Shown: piece after piece, positions 53,977 through 64,000 of the stretch
Layout: each line of letters begins with the position of its first letter
Numbering within the stretch: the first letter of the stretch is position 1
From: Thozetella sp. PMI_491
Lineage: Eukaryota; Ascomycota; Sordariomycetes; Chaetosphaeriales; Chaetosphaeriaceae
DNA length: 64,000 nucleotides
Direction of reading: 5' to 3'
Assembly (NCBI GenBank): GCA_021432635.1
Contig: MU270015.1
Coordinates: forward strand, 1,411,762 to 1,475,761
Program-made: the position numbers and the translations under genes
The notes under the pieces: generated by a model
What the model was told of the DNA's origin: nothing
The model's input: only the letters and a program-made list of their open reading frames with translations
Databases searched by the model: none

Positions 53977-55905
53977 ATGGCCAACATTGGAAAGGAATTA
54001 AACTGCATCGCCCAGTCGGGTCCTCTCTCGGTGGACCCTGATATTGTTGGTCCTGGAGTAAGTACCTATCTGGTGATCTGGGTGCTTTGAAAGCACTTCG
54101 CGACATGAGGCTGAGATTGCAAGGCTCTCGCGGCGTTCCTCGCGTCGGCGGTGATAACGATCAGTGCCGTTCTCTTCGCCTATCTGTCCGGCTCCTTAGG
54201 CGACGAGTTTATGAATGATCTGGATCGGCGGGTGATCAAATGGATGAGTGAATCGGCGTGGAATCTCAAGACAACAACCCTAAGGACGTTGGGCAGGCCA
54301 GCACCGCTGCCTACCGCCAGTCATGGTTACAGTGCGCCGACCTGGGAAGCACAAGCAAGAGCCCAAGCCGTCACGCAGTTAATTTTGTCTCTTAGTGACC
54401 AGCAGCTCGTCACAGGACTCGCAATTCTTTTTTCGGGTATCTTGAATCAGAAGCAGCTCACTATATACGAGTTCTCGATCGTCCTGTCTCTAGCCTGGTT
54501 TTCGTCTACTACGCACTTGGCAACACTTGATGCGCTTCGGTCATATCTCAAAACAAATAGTATTATTCGGCACATTCGCGTGTGCGGTATGGTGCTAATC
54601 TTGATTTTGCTATCTTATATTTTCATTGCTCTCATATTTGCAGCGGGGCTTGATACCACCCTTGCTGTGCAATGTGCGTTCCATCCCTGGAACAGTACAG
54701 TCGAGCGCCAGTATCCAATGGACGCATTTTCATTTAGTATCGCCTCGTGGCTAATGGCGCTGTTGCTCATATTGCATGGGTATTGGATCCGTATTAAGGA
54801 TCTGTATTTTGATCGCGGAGCTCTGTCTCGTTTCGCCTATCAGACCGTTCGGTCGCTATCTTCCTCGGGTCCAACTGAGTTGGAATCTCAGTTATCGCCT
54901 GAAGAGGCCTTTCAGGTCTCTCGCGCGGAATCTCGGACCACAATCTTGTTATTTTTGCTCCAGGCGCCGTACCCTATTCGGCTAATCGGCATCGGATTTT
55001 ATCTACTCGGCGGGTCCTTTTTGTCATCGCTGCCTGGGCTTGTGTTCAGCTTCTCATGGGGCATCACGCAGCTTGCTGCATACCGGTGGCAGACAGCCCT
55101 GGACCTGGACACGGATTCAGATTACATGGGGTTCGGGCAGATCGTACCGGTCTTCTTACTTGCTCTCCCATTTCTAGCGGCTGGAGAATGTTACTACGGT
55201 AAGAGGATGTAAGAAAGCCTGCTGAGAGCACGTCCTGGTGATTAATGAGCGACAGATTATGTAGAAAAGATGACACGAAACAATATCTCAGGGACTGAAG
55301 ATGTGAGGTCTGGAAGTAGTTCACATAGCCAGGAATTACCGGAACAGGGGGCTACAGTGACTGGGAACCATAGTTCGGATCAACCGATGGTCATCGCTGA
55401 ATATGCTCAATATCTTGATGACATGTTGGAATACCTTGCTCGCGACGTCTACCATATCCGAGAACTCGAGGCTTCCCAAAATGCTACCCATGCTGCCGAC
55501 CGGGAAAGGTTGACCGAGTTAAAGAAGAAGGTGCTAACCCAATACCGAATCTTAAAGAATTTCGAGGAGGAGATGCCCATAAGTGTGGCCCTTTTCGTGT
55601 TTCTCGCGGAAGCCTTCTTTTCAGCCACGCTCGCCGTTCTACTCAACATTGTCACAGGTGCCACTTTTATCGCGGCTACAATCATATTTCTCTGTATGGT
55701 CTTAGGAAGGGCAGGGTTTGCGCTTGGGGCTCTATATAATGCCGCGAGGGTTAATATTGGCAACAAAGGCAAGCAGGAGGGGAAGCAGGAGGAGCAGGGA
55801 CATAACGGCGAAGGTACAGGGGTCATTTCTTTAATCGAGATGGACCGGGTTACACGGAGAAGTACTGCTAGATTAACCGAAGAGGGGCAATCGGCTCGCA
55901 AATGA
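53977..55905 (+). CDS. Large fungal multi-TM protein of unknown function
   Basis: Three exons: 53977..54057, 54124..55198, 55256..55905; 601 residues. Exon 1 gives MANIGKELNCIA...DPDIVGPG, which splices to ALAAFLASAVITISAVLFAYL, the first membrane helix. The middle has the block SDQQLVTGLAILFSGIL and EFSIVLSLAWFSSTTHLATLDALR, recurrent in uncharacterised fungal membrane proteins. About seven membrane helices lie in residues 28-385. Most relatives I recall end after the last of these helices. Here a phase-1 intron joins ...AAGECYY to DYVEKMTRNN and adds about 215 residues with a coiled coil (DREYL-like charged helices) and two further membrane helices (VALFVFLAEAFFSATLAVLL and FIAATIIFLCMVLGRAGFALG). 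It could instead be two adjacent genes, the first stopping at 55212 and the second starting at 55270. Confidence 0.7.
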
Positions 55906-56688
55906 AGAGGTACTGTGTAGCCAAGGTAGAAGCCATCATTATGGGTTGAGCGGTTTTACTGCATAAATAGATGCCTGAAGTAATTCGTAGCTAGTCTCTC
56001 GATCCTGCGGCTCCCACATGCTATCCGCCTTGAACTAATCCAATGTACTCCTTTCTTACGTCCAGATATATTTCAGCCTCTGCCGAGTCCCGAGCAGACC
56101 TTACTAGCACTCTGTGTAATTTCTCTAGCCACTATAGTGTCCCCCTCGATCGTCAATGGCCTTGCCACCCTAGTGCATAAGTACCTAGGGCGCAGAGGGC
56201 GTGCACACATGCTCTTTCATGTCGTCAATGGTACTTTAGACACTATCCCGTTCTTCATCTCCCGAAGTTTAGGTTTTATAAATGCAAATCAGTTCGAGTA
56301 TTTGGGCATATACTTGACTGGCATGCCATCACATTTCACAACGTCGCGGGTCAGTTTTTAATCGCCAAGTAGAGCGTTCCTGCCGCCCTTAAGCTCCTTA
56401 TGCGGCTAGCAAGAAGCTCGCTTTCTTGAGAATAGGTTCAAGCTGTGATTTGTCGGTAATTCATGTAAACTAGCTACTGGAGATAGGCAGACGTGATATG
56501 TGGCACATTGCGTCACCAACCCCGCAACCCTCACACATCGGTATCTGGTCCACAAAACTCAGCCATTCCGCAAGGACAAGGTCAGCCGGGTGCAACCTCA
56601 CTTGCGCTACTCAGATTGGTCTGGTTCACCTCGTCACGTATCGCACCATCTTTTCAACCTTCGTCTTGCAGCGGCCTACCCATGTGCT
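55906..56688. other. Intergenic gap
   Basis: 783 bases; short frames at 56137..56361 have no known motif. The 3' part is the promoter of the UCH gene. Confidence 0.5.
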
Positions 56689-57534
56689 ATGGCTCTTCTG
56701 TCCACGAATGTACTGAACATCCCTCCTGGAGCAAAGCGGAAAAGCTTCAAACCACTGGGTAAGTTCCAAATGTTAGGTGTTTAGATATCCAACGCAGAGA
56801 TATTGAAAGAGGGACCAGAAAACAACCCGGTTGCCATGACTAGTTTGGCGAACCGACTAGGCCTCTCAGAATCACTTATGTTCGAGGATGTATATAGCAT
56901 AGACGACCCCGATTTGCTTGGTGCTGTTCCACGGCCATGCTACGGATTGATCCTCGTATTTCCAATCAACGAGGCCTACGAACAATTTCGAGTCGAAGAA
57001 GACAACCTTTTCGAAGACTATCACGATTTCGGAGAAAATGAGGAAGTGATCTGGTTTAAGCAGACGATAGGCACTGCATGCGGAATGATTGCGTTGCTAC
57101 ATTGCCTCGCAAACGGGGACTCTCCTTCATTCATCCGCTCCGGCTCCGACCTCGAGCATTTGCTAAATCAAATCAAATCCTTGGAGCCGATTGCTCGCGC
57201 AAATGCCCTGTGCGACTGCGATGCTCTGGAAGAAGCGAATGAGTTGGCCGCGGTTGAAGGCGAAAGCAGCGTCGTGCCTGCGAATACGCCTATGGACTTG
57301 CACTTTGTCTGTTTCGTCAAGTCCAGAACTAACAGACTCTGGGAACTTGACGGTCGCAGAAAAGGCCCAATTAATAGAGGTGATTTAAAACCTGAAGAAG
57401 ACGGACTGAGCCAACGTGCTCTGGAATTTGGAGTTCGGGCTTTCCTCACGAGAGAGCACGAGCGTGGATCAGGGGATATGAGGTTCAGTCTCGTCGCGCT
57501 AGTCCCAAACCTCACCGCATCACAGCCTACATAA
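56689..57534 (+). CDS. Ubiquitin C-terminal hydrolase (UCH-L3 type, peptidase C12)
   Basis: Two exons, 56689..56758 and 56810..57534; 264 residues. The junction rebuilds the N-terminal KSFKPLEGPENNPVAMTSLANRLGLS, the family's FxPLE.NPevm..l...LG. Catalytic residues are all present: oxyanion Gln108 and nucleophile Cys114 in WFKQTIGTACGMIALLHCLANG, His188 in DLHFVCFVK and Asp204 in LWELDGRRKGPINRG. The crossover loop lies around 155-185. The enzyme removes small adducts from the ubiquitin C-terminus. A fungus normally has one core UCH-L3/YUH1 orthologue. This one, in an accessory setting and with IDDPDLLGAVPRPCYGLILVFP, may be that gene or a paralogue. It is convergent with the methyltransferase. 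Confidence 0.9.
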
Positions 57535-57695
57535 GTAAATTTTGGAATACGTCTAAGCCTAAATCTTTTTATCTTTAGGGCTAAGGAATTATCCTTGTAT
57601 GGTGGACTATCGAATTACTGCTGACCTAAATGTCGGACATTATCTAAGCATTCTCGTGGGCGCTCTAGTGTAATATCGGTGAATTCCCTTCTTAT

Positions 57696-58812
57696 TTATA
57701 CCTCTTTAGACTCCGTTTTAGTTGCTAAAGGCCGCTGTCCAACTACGGTTAACCGCCCTATGTTGTGAGCAAGCCTGTGTCTATCCCGAAATGCGGCCGA
57801 TATCAGGAATCTACAGCGATCACCCGAGCCATTTCCCACAGGGTCCATCGCCTTGTAACTAGCTTCTTCGGAAGCCATAAGTTCCGTGTCCATCTGGAAA
57901 AGGAGGAGCTCTGGTGGGAAAATCCGGCTTTCTTTTGCAGTATTTATGAGTCCATTCTCTTCAAAGAGTTCGGGAAGCCGGATCGGCCAGCTGTAATTTG
58001 AATATTCTTAGATCAGTATCAAGTCGAATATTATGTCATGCTTGCCTTCAATGATGCTTACTCGTCAAGTGCCCAGTTCGGTTTCGTCCCACCCAGCGTC
58101 CCGACCATCTCTAGAAGAGGCGTCCAGCTGTCCTCGACATCTTTCCCTTCCTTGGTCCGTATAACTTCCCACCGGCTGTAATCCATCTCAGCCCATTGGA
58201 TCCACCCACCCGGCTCTGGCGGCAGATCGTCAGCTCTCCCATCATCTGGCTCTATGAAGAAGAAGGAGATGTACTCAAAAGGCTAATGAAGTTGCGGATA
58301 ATAGGTCTAGGGTCATTGTTGTGCACTGCCACGTGGAAACGCTGGATACGCACGACATCGTACTGCCCGAGCAAGTTTTCCGGAAAAGGCTTCAAGCAGT
58401 CAAGCTGGTGTACTTCCACGTTCGCTGGAAGCCACTCTTTGGGCGAACACTGCGTCAAGTTGATGTCAAAGCCATCGATGCGCGCCGATTTGGGAAGGCA
58501 TCGGGCGAGATCCACGAGCCAGATGCTGCAGGGGCACCATGCACCCAAATGTCAGTTCTGAACTGATCATCACCGGGGTCGGAGGAAGGTACCCGGTGCC
58601 AACGCCAATCTCAGCCACGCGCAAATTTTCCACATCCGTCGGTATACTGGGGTGAAGGGAATAGCCTTGGTCTTTCCAGAGGAAATACTGTAGATTCAGC
58701 CTATTGACAGGGTCAGCCACAGTACCTAAGTAGGTATCGAACCACTGCGCGGATGCGCAAACCTAGTATTGGCCGAGAAACCTCTTCCGAGAAAATAGTC
58801 TTCCTTGTCCAT
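57696..58812 (-). CDS. SAM-dependent class I methyltransferase
   Basis: Five exons: 58763..58812, 58593..58700, 58275..58525, 58062..58215, 57696..57990 (complement); 285 residues. The spliced start MDKEDYFLGRGFSANTRLNLQ matches the family's YLLGR.f.as.RLN.qh. SAM-binding motif I, VAEIGVGTGIWLVDLAR, is rebuilt across intron 2. Motif II is FDINLTQCSP and the post-I acidic region is VHQLDCLKPFP, with YDVVRIQRFHVAV following. LKPGGWIQWAEMD is restored across intron 3. This is the LaeA/UMTA-like type common in fungal accessory loci, but the substrate is unknown. Every intron keeps frame, and the gene looks intact although dense in introns. Confidence 0.88.
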
Positions 58813-60716
58813 CTTCTAAGATTGTATTTTGTTGCGAGACCTATAACAGCCGGCGTAGGTAGCTGGTTCGGTGTGAGGCAAGGGTATTCTAATGGCAAAT
58901 AGAGTCTAGGTTCCTCAAGAGGAAGTCCCTGCTACATCCTACCGTTAGGACTACCGGCATAATAAGGTAGCGGTCATGCTCAGAGGAAGCAAGTACCGTG
59001 GCCACGGCATGGCGGATGTACGCCCTCCGCTGGGGGTGGAGCGAGGTAGCACGTATCCATACCAATCGGACAACTCTGACTCTGTTGTGGCGCCGAAAGG
59101 ACCCAGTTTATTCCTCCCAGGAGCTAATTCCAGCCGCCGGAGCGGGCAGGCTGAAGCGGCGAGTCCAGACATGCCTACATGCTGGTGTTGGTGACGCAGG
59201 GTATTACAAGACTTGAGCCGCAGCACCTGCAAATAACGAATAGGCTAGGTGAAAAAGTACATAGTCCGTAAGGATTTCATTCAAGGCCGGAAGCCCGGCT
59301 TGCAATGGTCTTGCCTGGCTCTATGAAGCACCTTGGCGACGAAACCTCTTCTAGGCATACACGGGAACACAGCCCGGGGCTAGACGCGATAAGGGGGGGA
59401 CGATTGCCCACATTATACAAGAACAATGTGTGGTGGAGGGGATCATGGGATTCTTTAGACTAGCATGAAGGAACCGGGCCATCCTGTGAGAAAACACGGG
59501 GGTGGATGGTCCATGCGCGTGGGGTTCAGAGAAATCTTGATCCGCGCTCCGCTTGCCCATCTCATACTTGCGACGGAAGCAGCCCTGTCCAGAGCATGTG
59601 CGTGCAGTGGCGGAGTGCATCGCGACCAGCTGCAACCTGGACCAACTGTCGCTGAGGGCGAGCTCCATCCCGGAATCGACTGCATCCGGCCCATGTGAGT
59701 GAGGTGTGGACGGCGGCCCAACAGCACCCGTAGGATCGTCTTTGACCTTCCACAGCGCCGAATGTGCCGAAAAAGATGGCACAGACCCCTGGTTGTGCCT
59801 AGCTCAGCGGCGCCCCTGTGCTGTGCTTGATGCCCACTAGGATTCCGTACGACGTGACCAACAAAGCTTATCCCCACTCTTTTTTCTTCCTATGTAAGCT
59901 CTTATCGTCGCCAGGCTCACCAGAGTACTACCCTAGCTGAAGGACAATCAGCGGACCCCCAAAATCCCTACCACTCTCCTTCCAAGCTCGGGCATGGCGG
60001 ACAAGTTCAGTCAAATACGGCGCTTCGAGCGGCAGCACTGTTGGCACCGTCAACATGCGAGATTGTCTCTGTAGCGTTAATCCAAGCTTTTCTGATAATG
60101 ATGATCGGAAGTGAGGGGGCGGGGGGGCGTCGGGAAGGATGGGACGCAAGGGAATAAGGACGTCGCGCATTCACCAGAGCCCTACATAGGCGGCCTTGCC
60201 AGCCGCTCTATGATACGATCGGCCGTACATGAACCGTGGCGCGCTGACTCGTCTCAATGGCAGCACACCGTGCGTACCTAATCACTGTAGCATGACTCGG
60301 CCCGCTTGATCTAGCCCACGCCTTCCGGGGGCATGTATCCCGAACATGCCGCAGCCAATAGACAGGCGCTTATTTTACACTCTGTGCAGGCGAATATATT
60401 GCCATGTCTCAAACGCGGGCAGACGATAGGTTGCCCACAGAAGGAAGCGCTCTTTCAGGTCCCTCGCTGCGCACTCGTGCAATTGGAGCAGAGAAGGAAC
60501 GCCCCAACGCTGTCCCGAGAATCCCCCGTCACTACTACAGCTTCCTCCAGGCCAGAGAGAGACAAGGAGGAGAGTGAGGGCTTTGCTTTGTCCTAGGTAG
60601 CCCAAGCCCGGTTATTAATCGACCAACCGGTCCCCTTTAAACTGTGCCATTCGCCTTACCCTATTCCCTCTTCCGCATCGCCAAAGCCGTTAGGCGCATC
60701 GCTACAAGCTTCCAAG
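58813..60716. other. Gene-poor gap
   Basis: 1.9 kb between divergent genes. Several overlapping frames of 60-140 codons exist (for example 59351..59782 minus), but with basic, Pro/Ser-rich composition and no motif. One 80-codon ATG frame at 59928..60170 (minus) is listed separately. Confidence 0.5.
59928..60170 (-). CDS. Small hypothetical ORF
   Basis: 80 codons from an ATG: MRDVLIPLRPILPDAPPP..., then LTELVRHARAWKESGRDFGG and a hydrophobic end PLIVLQLG. Composition is protein-like but no family was recognised and no partner exon is obvious. It could be a remnant or chance. Confidence 0.15.
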   Translation of the reverse strand: MRDVLIPLRPILPDAPPPPHFRSSLSEKLGLTLQRQSRMLTVPTVLPLEAPYLTELVRHARAWKESGRDFGGPLIVLQLG

Positions 60717-62053
60717 ATGGCGCCCTATGCGAGTAGCATGGTCCTCCCCACCGCCGTCCTGGTAGTGGACGGTCTCTGCCTCGGCATTTCCTTAATCGCT
60801 ATCATCTTGAGATTTTACTCGCGGCTCGTCATCCGAAGAGTCAAGATGCGACTCTGCGATTGGATGATCTTAGCCACCTGGGTGAGTAATCGGGGAGCTT
60901 GGTGGCCGTGGTGAAGCTCTCTCTAACGCTCTCCGGGATGCCACTCTAGCTCCTCGCTATAGGTACTACCACAAGTTCAGACTTTTGCGTCACCCGAGGA
61001 GGCTTAGGCCAGCCTTTGGAGATAGTGACTTTGGACGAGTTAGTATTCTCGACCAAGGTAGGTTGAGGACCCAGGCAGGGGTTCGTCTTGTGCTCTCTTG
61101 GAATTGGCCGCTCACGCGAACCCGCAGCAAGTCCTCGTGCTGGGCTCCTTGTCAACATTGGCATTCGCATGTGTCAAAATTTCCATCCTCGATCTTTTGC
61201 TCTCTATCTTTGATAGTGTCGACGGCTTCCGCATCTGGGCCATTTTCCTCATGGTGATATCCGCCTGCTACGGATTGTCCATTTTCATTGTGACATGGGC
61301 TGGATGCCAACCCTTCGAGGCCAACTGGAACAAGCAGCTTCCAGATTATCACTGTGTCGATCTGTCCGCCCTGTATACTACTCAGGCGGCCCTCGGCGCC
61401 ACCCTGGACATTTTGATCCTGCTCTCGCCGATTCCGGCTGTCTGGAGCCTCAGGCTCAAGACCAGCAAGAAGATTGGCCTGACTGTGCTCTTCACGGTCG
61501 GCATTGGGTACGTCCCTGTCAAGAAATGTATTGCGGTCTTTTAACTGCGAGTGCCGATGGCTGACTTTTGCAACTTGGAAACTGCAGCATCTGTGCCATC
61601 TCGCTTATCCGCCTGTGGTTTAACTCCCGACCGGACTACCAGAACTCCCATTTTACCGAGTTCCTGGCCTACACAGCAATCCTTGGGAACCTGGAGGTGG
61701 CGCTCTCTATCCTCTGCGCTTGCCTCCCCACCTACCCGACGCTCTTCGCCCCGTTGACGCAGAAGATCAAGTCGGCTCTCAGCACTATGAGCTATCGGCG
61801 CAAGGGTTTCGGCTCAAGTGGGTCCAAGTCCACTGGCACCGTTCGCCTCCCCTCGACAGCCGATGTCGAAGGCGATGCTGTTGACAAGCTATACCCTTTG
61901 AGTCAAATCACAAACCCCACCCTTGTGGGCACTACGCGGACGAGCTTCGAGGTGGACGTTGAAAATAAGGTTATCCATGGTACGAACGCTGATGGGGGGC
62001 TCGAGATGGATAGGGGTGCACAGAAGATCGAGCCGTTTAGCAATCTCCGCTGA
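60717..62053 (+). CDS. PTH11-like fungal rhodopsin-domain integral membrane protein
   Basis: Four exons: 60717..60881, 60950..61057, 61128..61507, 61588..62053; 372 residues. Seven membrane helices are visible, from AVLVVDGLCLGISLIAIILR to NLEVALSILCACLPTYPTLF. Family landmarks are RFYSRLVIRRVKMRLCDWMI, GLGQPLEIVT, the helix ACVKISILDLLLSIF, WAGCQPFEANW, and YTTQAALGATLDILILLSPIPAVWSLRL. The last exon ends LPTYPTLFAPL followed by a 110-residue polar cytoplasmic tail. No N-terminal CFEM domain is present. These proteins are plasma-membrane receptors or sensors with mostly unknown ligands. All introns keep frame. Confidence 0.9.
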
Positions 62054-62653
62054 GAGGGCCGGGTCAGCGACGCGGAGGCTTGGAAGTTAGGGGTGGTGTA
62101 CGTATCTAGGGATATGCAAGGGCCTTGGTCGATCTGCAATCCTGCAGGATAAGGGTATTCCTGCCACAGATGCAGTGTAACAGTTCAGCTAGAAAATTGA
62201 CCCTACGCTGTACGTAATATTTTTAACGAGTCTGACCTATCAGATCTGTTCTATGCCTGCACGGAGCGGGACGAGGCTTGGCAGAGGCGCGAAGAGACGG
62301 CCATGGTGCAGGGTCCCCAAACCCGTGTGTAATTATTGGCCTAGGGCACGCCTTACGGTGCCGTTCGACTCCTCCATGCGGTTCGCTGCGTAAGTTCCAG
62401 TGAGTTTGGCTAGGGTTCTGTATGTCGGCCAGCCTTCGTCGCATACCGAACCGGCCATATTTCTAGAGTAGGGCTGAAGAGCGCGTCGTGGTATGGTATA
62501 AGATCCTACGACTTGATATCCCGGACAAAAGGGAGTCGGCCGGGACAGCAGTGTTCATGGATTCGCATCGGCAGGAAACAACGTTTTGGGAACATTTGCT
62601 ATAGCTACACTGGACGGCTGGACAGCCTACAAAGACAGTCCGCGAATGGGACG
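62054..62653. other. Convergent intergenic gap
   Basis: 600 bases between two convergent stops; nothing recognisable, presumably 3' flanks and terminators of both genes. Confidence 0.55.
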
Positions 62654-63554
62654 CTAGGCTGAGATGCGCTTGACCTTGGTGTCAAAAGTCTTGACACCGT
62701 TGGCTACCTGCTCGGTAATCGCTTCGATGATAGCGACGACCTCGGGCGTGTTGGTCAGGTGAGGCAGGTGACCAGACTTAATCTCGTATGTGTCGACGTC
62801 GCGGCCTGCGCCCCGCATGTAATACACGTTGGACACTTGGAAGTAAAAGGGAGGTGCAATGTCGTCCCGGGTGTAAATGAAGGTAACGGGGATGTCCCTC
62901 CAGGCACATTGCGTGAGTGGCTGCCAGAAGGCCTTCCCGTTGCATGGCACGAGGGTTGACATGTACGCGTCCACTTCTTCGTCGGTGGCTGTGTTCTGGT
63001 TCATGACACCATGCGCATTGGTCAAAAGGCCAGCTTTGTAGTCGCGGCAGGCACAAAAGCCGTCCTCAGCAAAGTCATAAGCTGACTCGTAAGCACTCCC
63101 CTCGTCGAACTCCGAGATTTTGTCCCAGATGGAGACACCCTCATTCAAACCATGGGCCGCCATATACACGAGTCGTACAACACCGCCGCCAAGCCCCTTG
63201 GCAGCGCGGGTGTCAAAACTATGGTGATTCTAGATTAGCTGGTGGCTGGCTGGGGTGGCTGTGGTAGGAGTCATACCCAAGCCCGTGGAGACCCTGTGTG
63301 CCCGGCAGCCCCCCGTAGGAGTGCATGATGGCAATAATCTGGCGCCCAGCGTCTGCGAGCTTCTCAGCACACGCACGAACACACTCCGCGTCGCTCAGCA
63401 TATCGCCATTGGGCGGCCGAGATCCATTCATGGTGGGAAGCAGAGGAACGTAGACCTCATAGCCGGCGGATTCGAGGGCTTTGGTGACCTTGCTGTAGGT
63501 CTCAGGCACGTGCCAGGCGCCGGCGACTATAATGACAGCGGGCTTAGCCGCCAT
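62654..63554 (-). CDS. Alpha/beta hydrolase (small esterase/lactonase-like)
   Basis: Two exons, 63277..63554 and 62654..63218 (complement); 280 residues. It starts MAAKPAVIIVAGAWHVPETYSK, the usual strand 1 and oxyanion segment of this group (GAWH). The nucleophile serine lies in IIAIMHSYGGLPG, where the classical GxSxG has Met in the first position, which is normal for this subgroup. A catalytic histidine is in KSGHLPHL near the C-terminus, and the acid lies before it in YTRDDIAPP. It has no signal peptide. The reaction is hydrolysis of an ester or lactone; the substrate is unknown. Confidence 0.9.
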
Positions 63555-64000
63555 GGTTGGTCGAGGCCGAACGACAAAGGACTAATATGGAGAGATGGCG
63601 AAGGGGTTATTTCCCACAGATGTCGGAAAAGTACTCAAATGACAAGGGGGCTTTGCGTGTTGAAATTAAAGGTCGGGCAACGAATATATTTGAGTTGCCT
63701 CGGACTGTTCGAAAGGCCGAACTCAACGGGAGGATGAAGGCATGCTCGGCTTGACCCAGATCACAGCCGGAGCTTCTAGATACTTTGACATGTCGCCAAA
63801 GTATATACGGCCCAGTCATGTAGCAGAAGATGACACACATCCCTTGGACCCGACGACACAACCACCACATAGTTGATTAACAACCGGCACGGCCATGACG
63901 GCGCGCAAATACACCAGCTCCCCAGGCCGAAAAAGCACGCGCGTAAGAATCATATGTAAATGCAAGACTAGTGCCATCCTACGCCTTGGGGGTGCAGTGC
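63555..64000. other. Right-edge flank
   Basis: 446 bases upstream of the hydrolase. No supported gene; holds its promoter. Confidence 0.5.

Noticed and set aside
55270-55905. Separate 211-residue gene starting at the internal ATG
   Set aside because: The upstream exon splices in frame with good donor and acceptor sites, so one gene is preferred; the alternative is kept as a caveat.
59351-59877. Overlapping minus-strand frames of about 140 codons
   Set aside because: They are basic and low in motif content, overlap in different frames, and show no plausible intron partners.
1-64000. Secondary-metabolite gene cluster
   Set aside because: No PKS, NRPS, terpene synthase, DMATS or P450 gene is visible; the methyltransferase, reductases and transporters alone do not make a cluster.
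1-64000. Bacterial-type features (CRISPR arrays, operons, Shine-Dalgarno sites, riboswitches)
   Set aside because: Spliceosomal introns and fungal families show a eukaryotic genome; no such structures were seen.

Overview
The window looks like the accessory part of a chromosome from a filamentous ascomycete (Pezizomycotina). The evidence is many short spliceosomal introns (about 40-90 nt, mostly GT..AG), monocistronic genes on both strands, five Zn2Cys6 (C6) transcription factors, a HET-domain protein, a fungal SLATT-domain protein and a PTH11-like fungal rhodopsin-domain protein. Species cannot be read from the sequence. I found no PKS, NRPS or terpene core enzyme, no rRNA or tRNA, and no recognisable intact mobile element. 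Exon structures were derived by hand: frame is kept through every junction and protein-family motifs are rebuilt across introns.

Layout. 1-4.5 kb: 5' part of an ABC-C (MRP-type) transporter running off the left edge, a decayed cupin gene, and a secreted tyrosinase with an unusual Gly-rich insert. 5.9-10.4 kb: an MDR-family reductase divergently paired with a C6 regulator, flanked by a small chimeric fragment made of pieces of both genes. 10.5-15.6 kb: a secreted type-B carboxylesterase and a C6 regulator. 18.5-22.7 kb: another C6 regulator and an allantoate-permease-type MFS transporter. 24.1-28.7 kb: an amidase, an SDR relic and an HGGSW alpha/beta hydrolase. 29.4-34.2 kb: an unassigned multi-TM protein and a HET protein. 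34.7-39 kb: a C6 regulator, a dialkylglycine-decarboxylase-like PLP enzyme and an orphan RTA1 3' fragment. 39.3-46.3 kb: a C6 regulator, a sugar porter and an intracellular GH3 beta-glucosidase, a coherent glycoside-use module. 48-58.8 kb: aldo/keto reductase, SLATT protein, MRS2-like Mg2+ channel, a long multi-TM protein, a UCH deubiquitinase and a methyltransferase. 60.7-63.6 kb: a PTH11-like receptor and an alpha/beta hydrolase.

Themes. (1) Small nutrient modules, each with its own C6 regulator next to hydrolases, reductases or transporters. (2) Genes of the kind linked to fungal allorecognition or stress (HET, SLATT, orphan TM proteins, an extra deubiquitinase). (3) Gene decay between modules (cupin, RTA1, SDR, reductase and regulator fragments), typical of a fast-evolving region. 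The most interesting single points are the dialkylglycine-decarboxylase-like enzyme with altered pocket residues, the tyrosinase insert, the chimeric duplicate and the orphan TM proteins. No undescribed system is proved by sequence alone.
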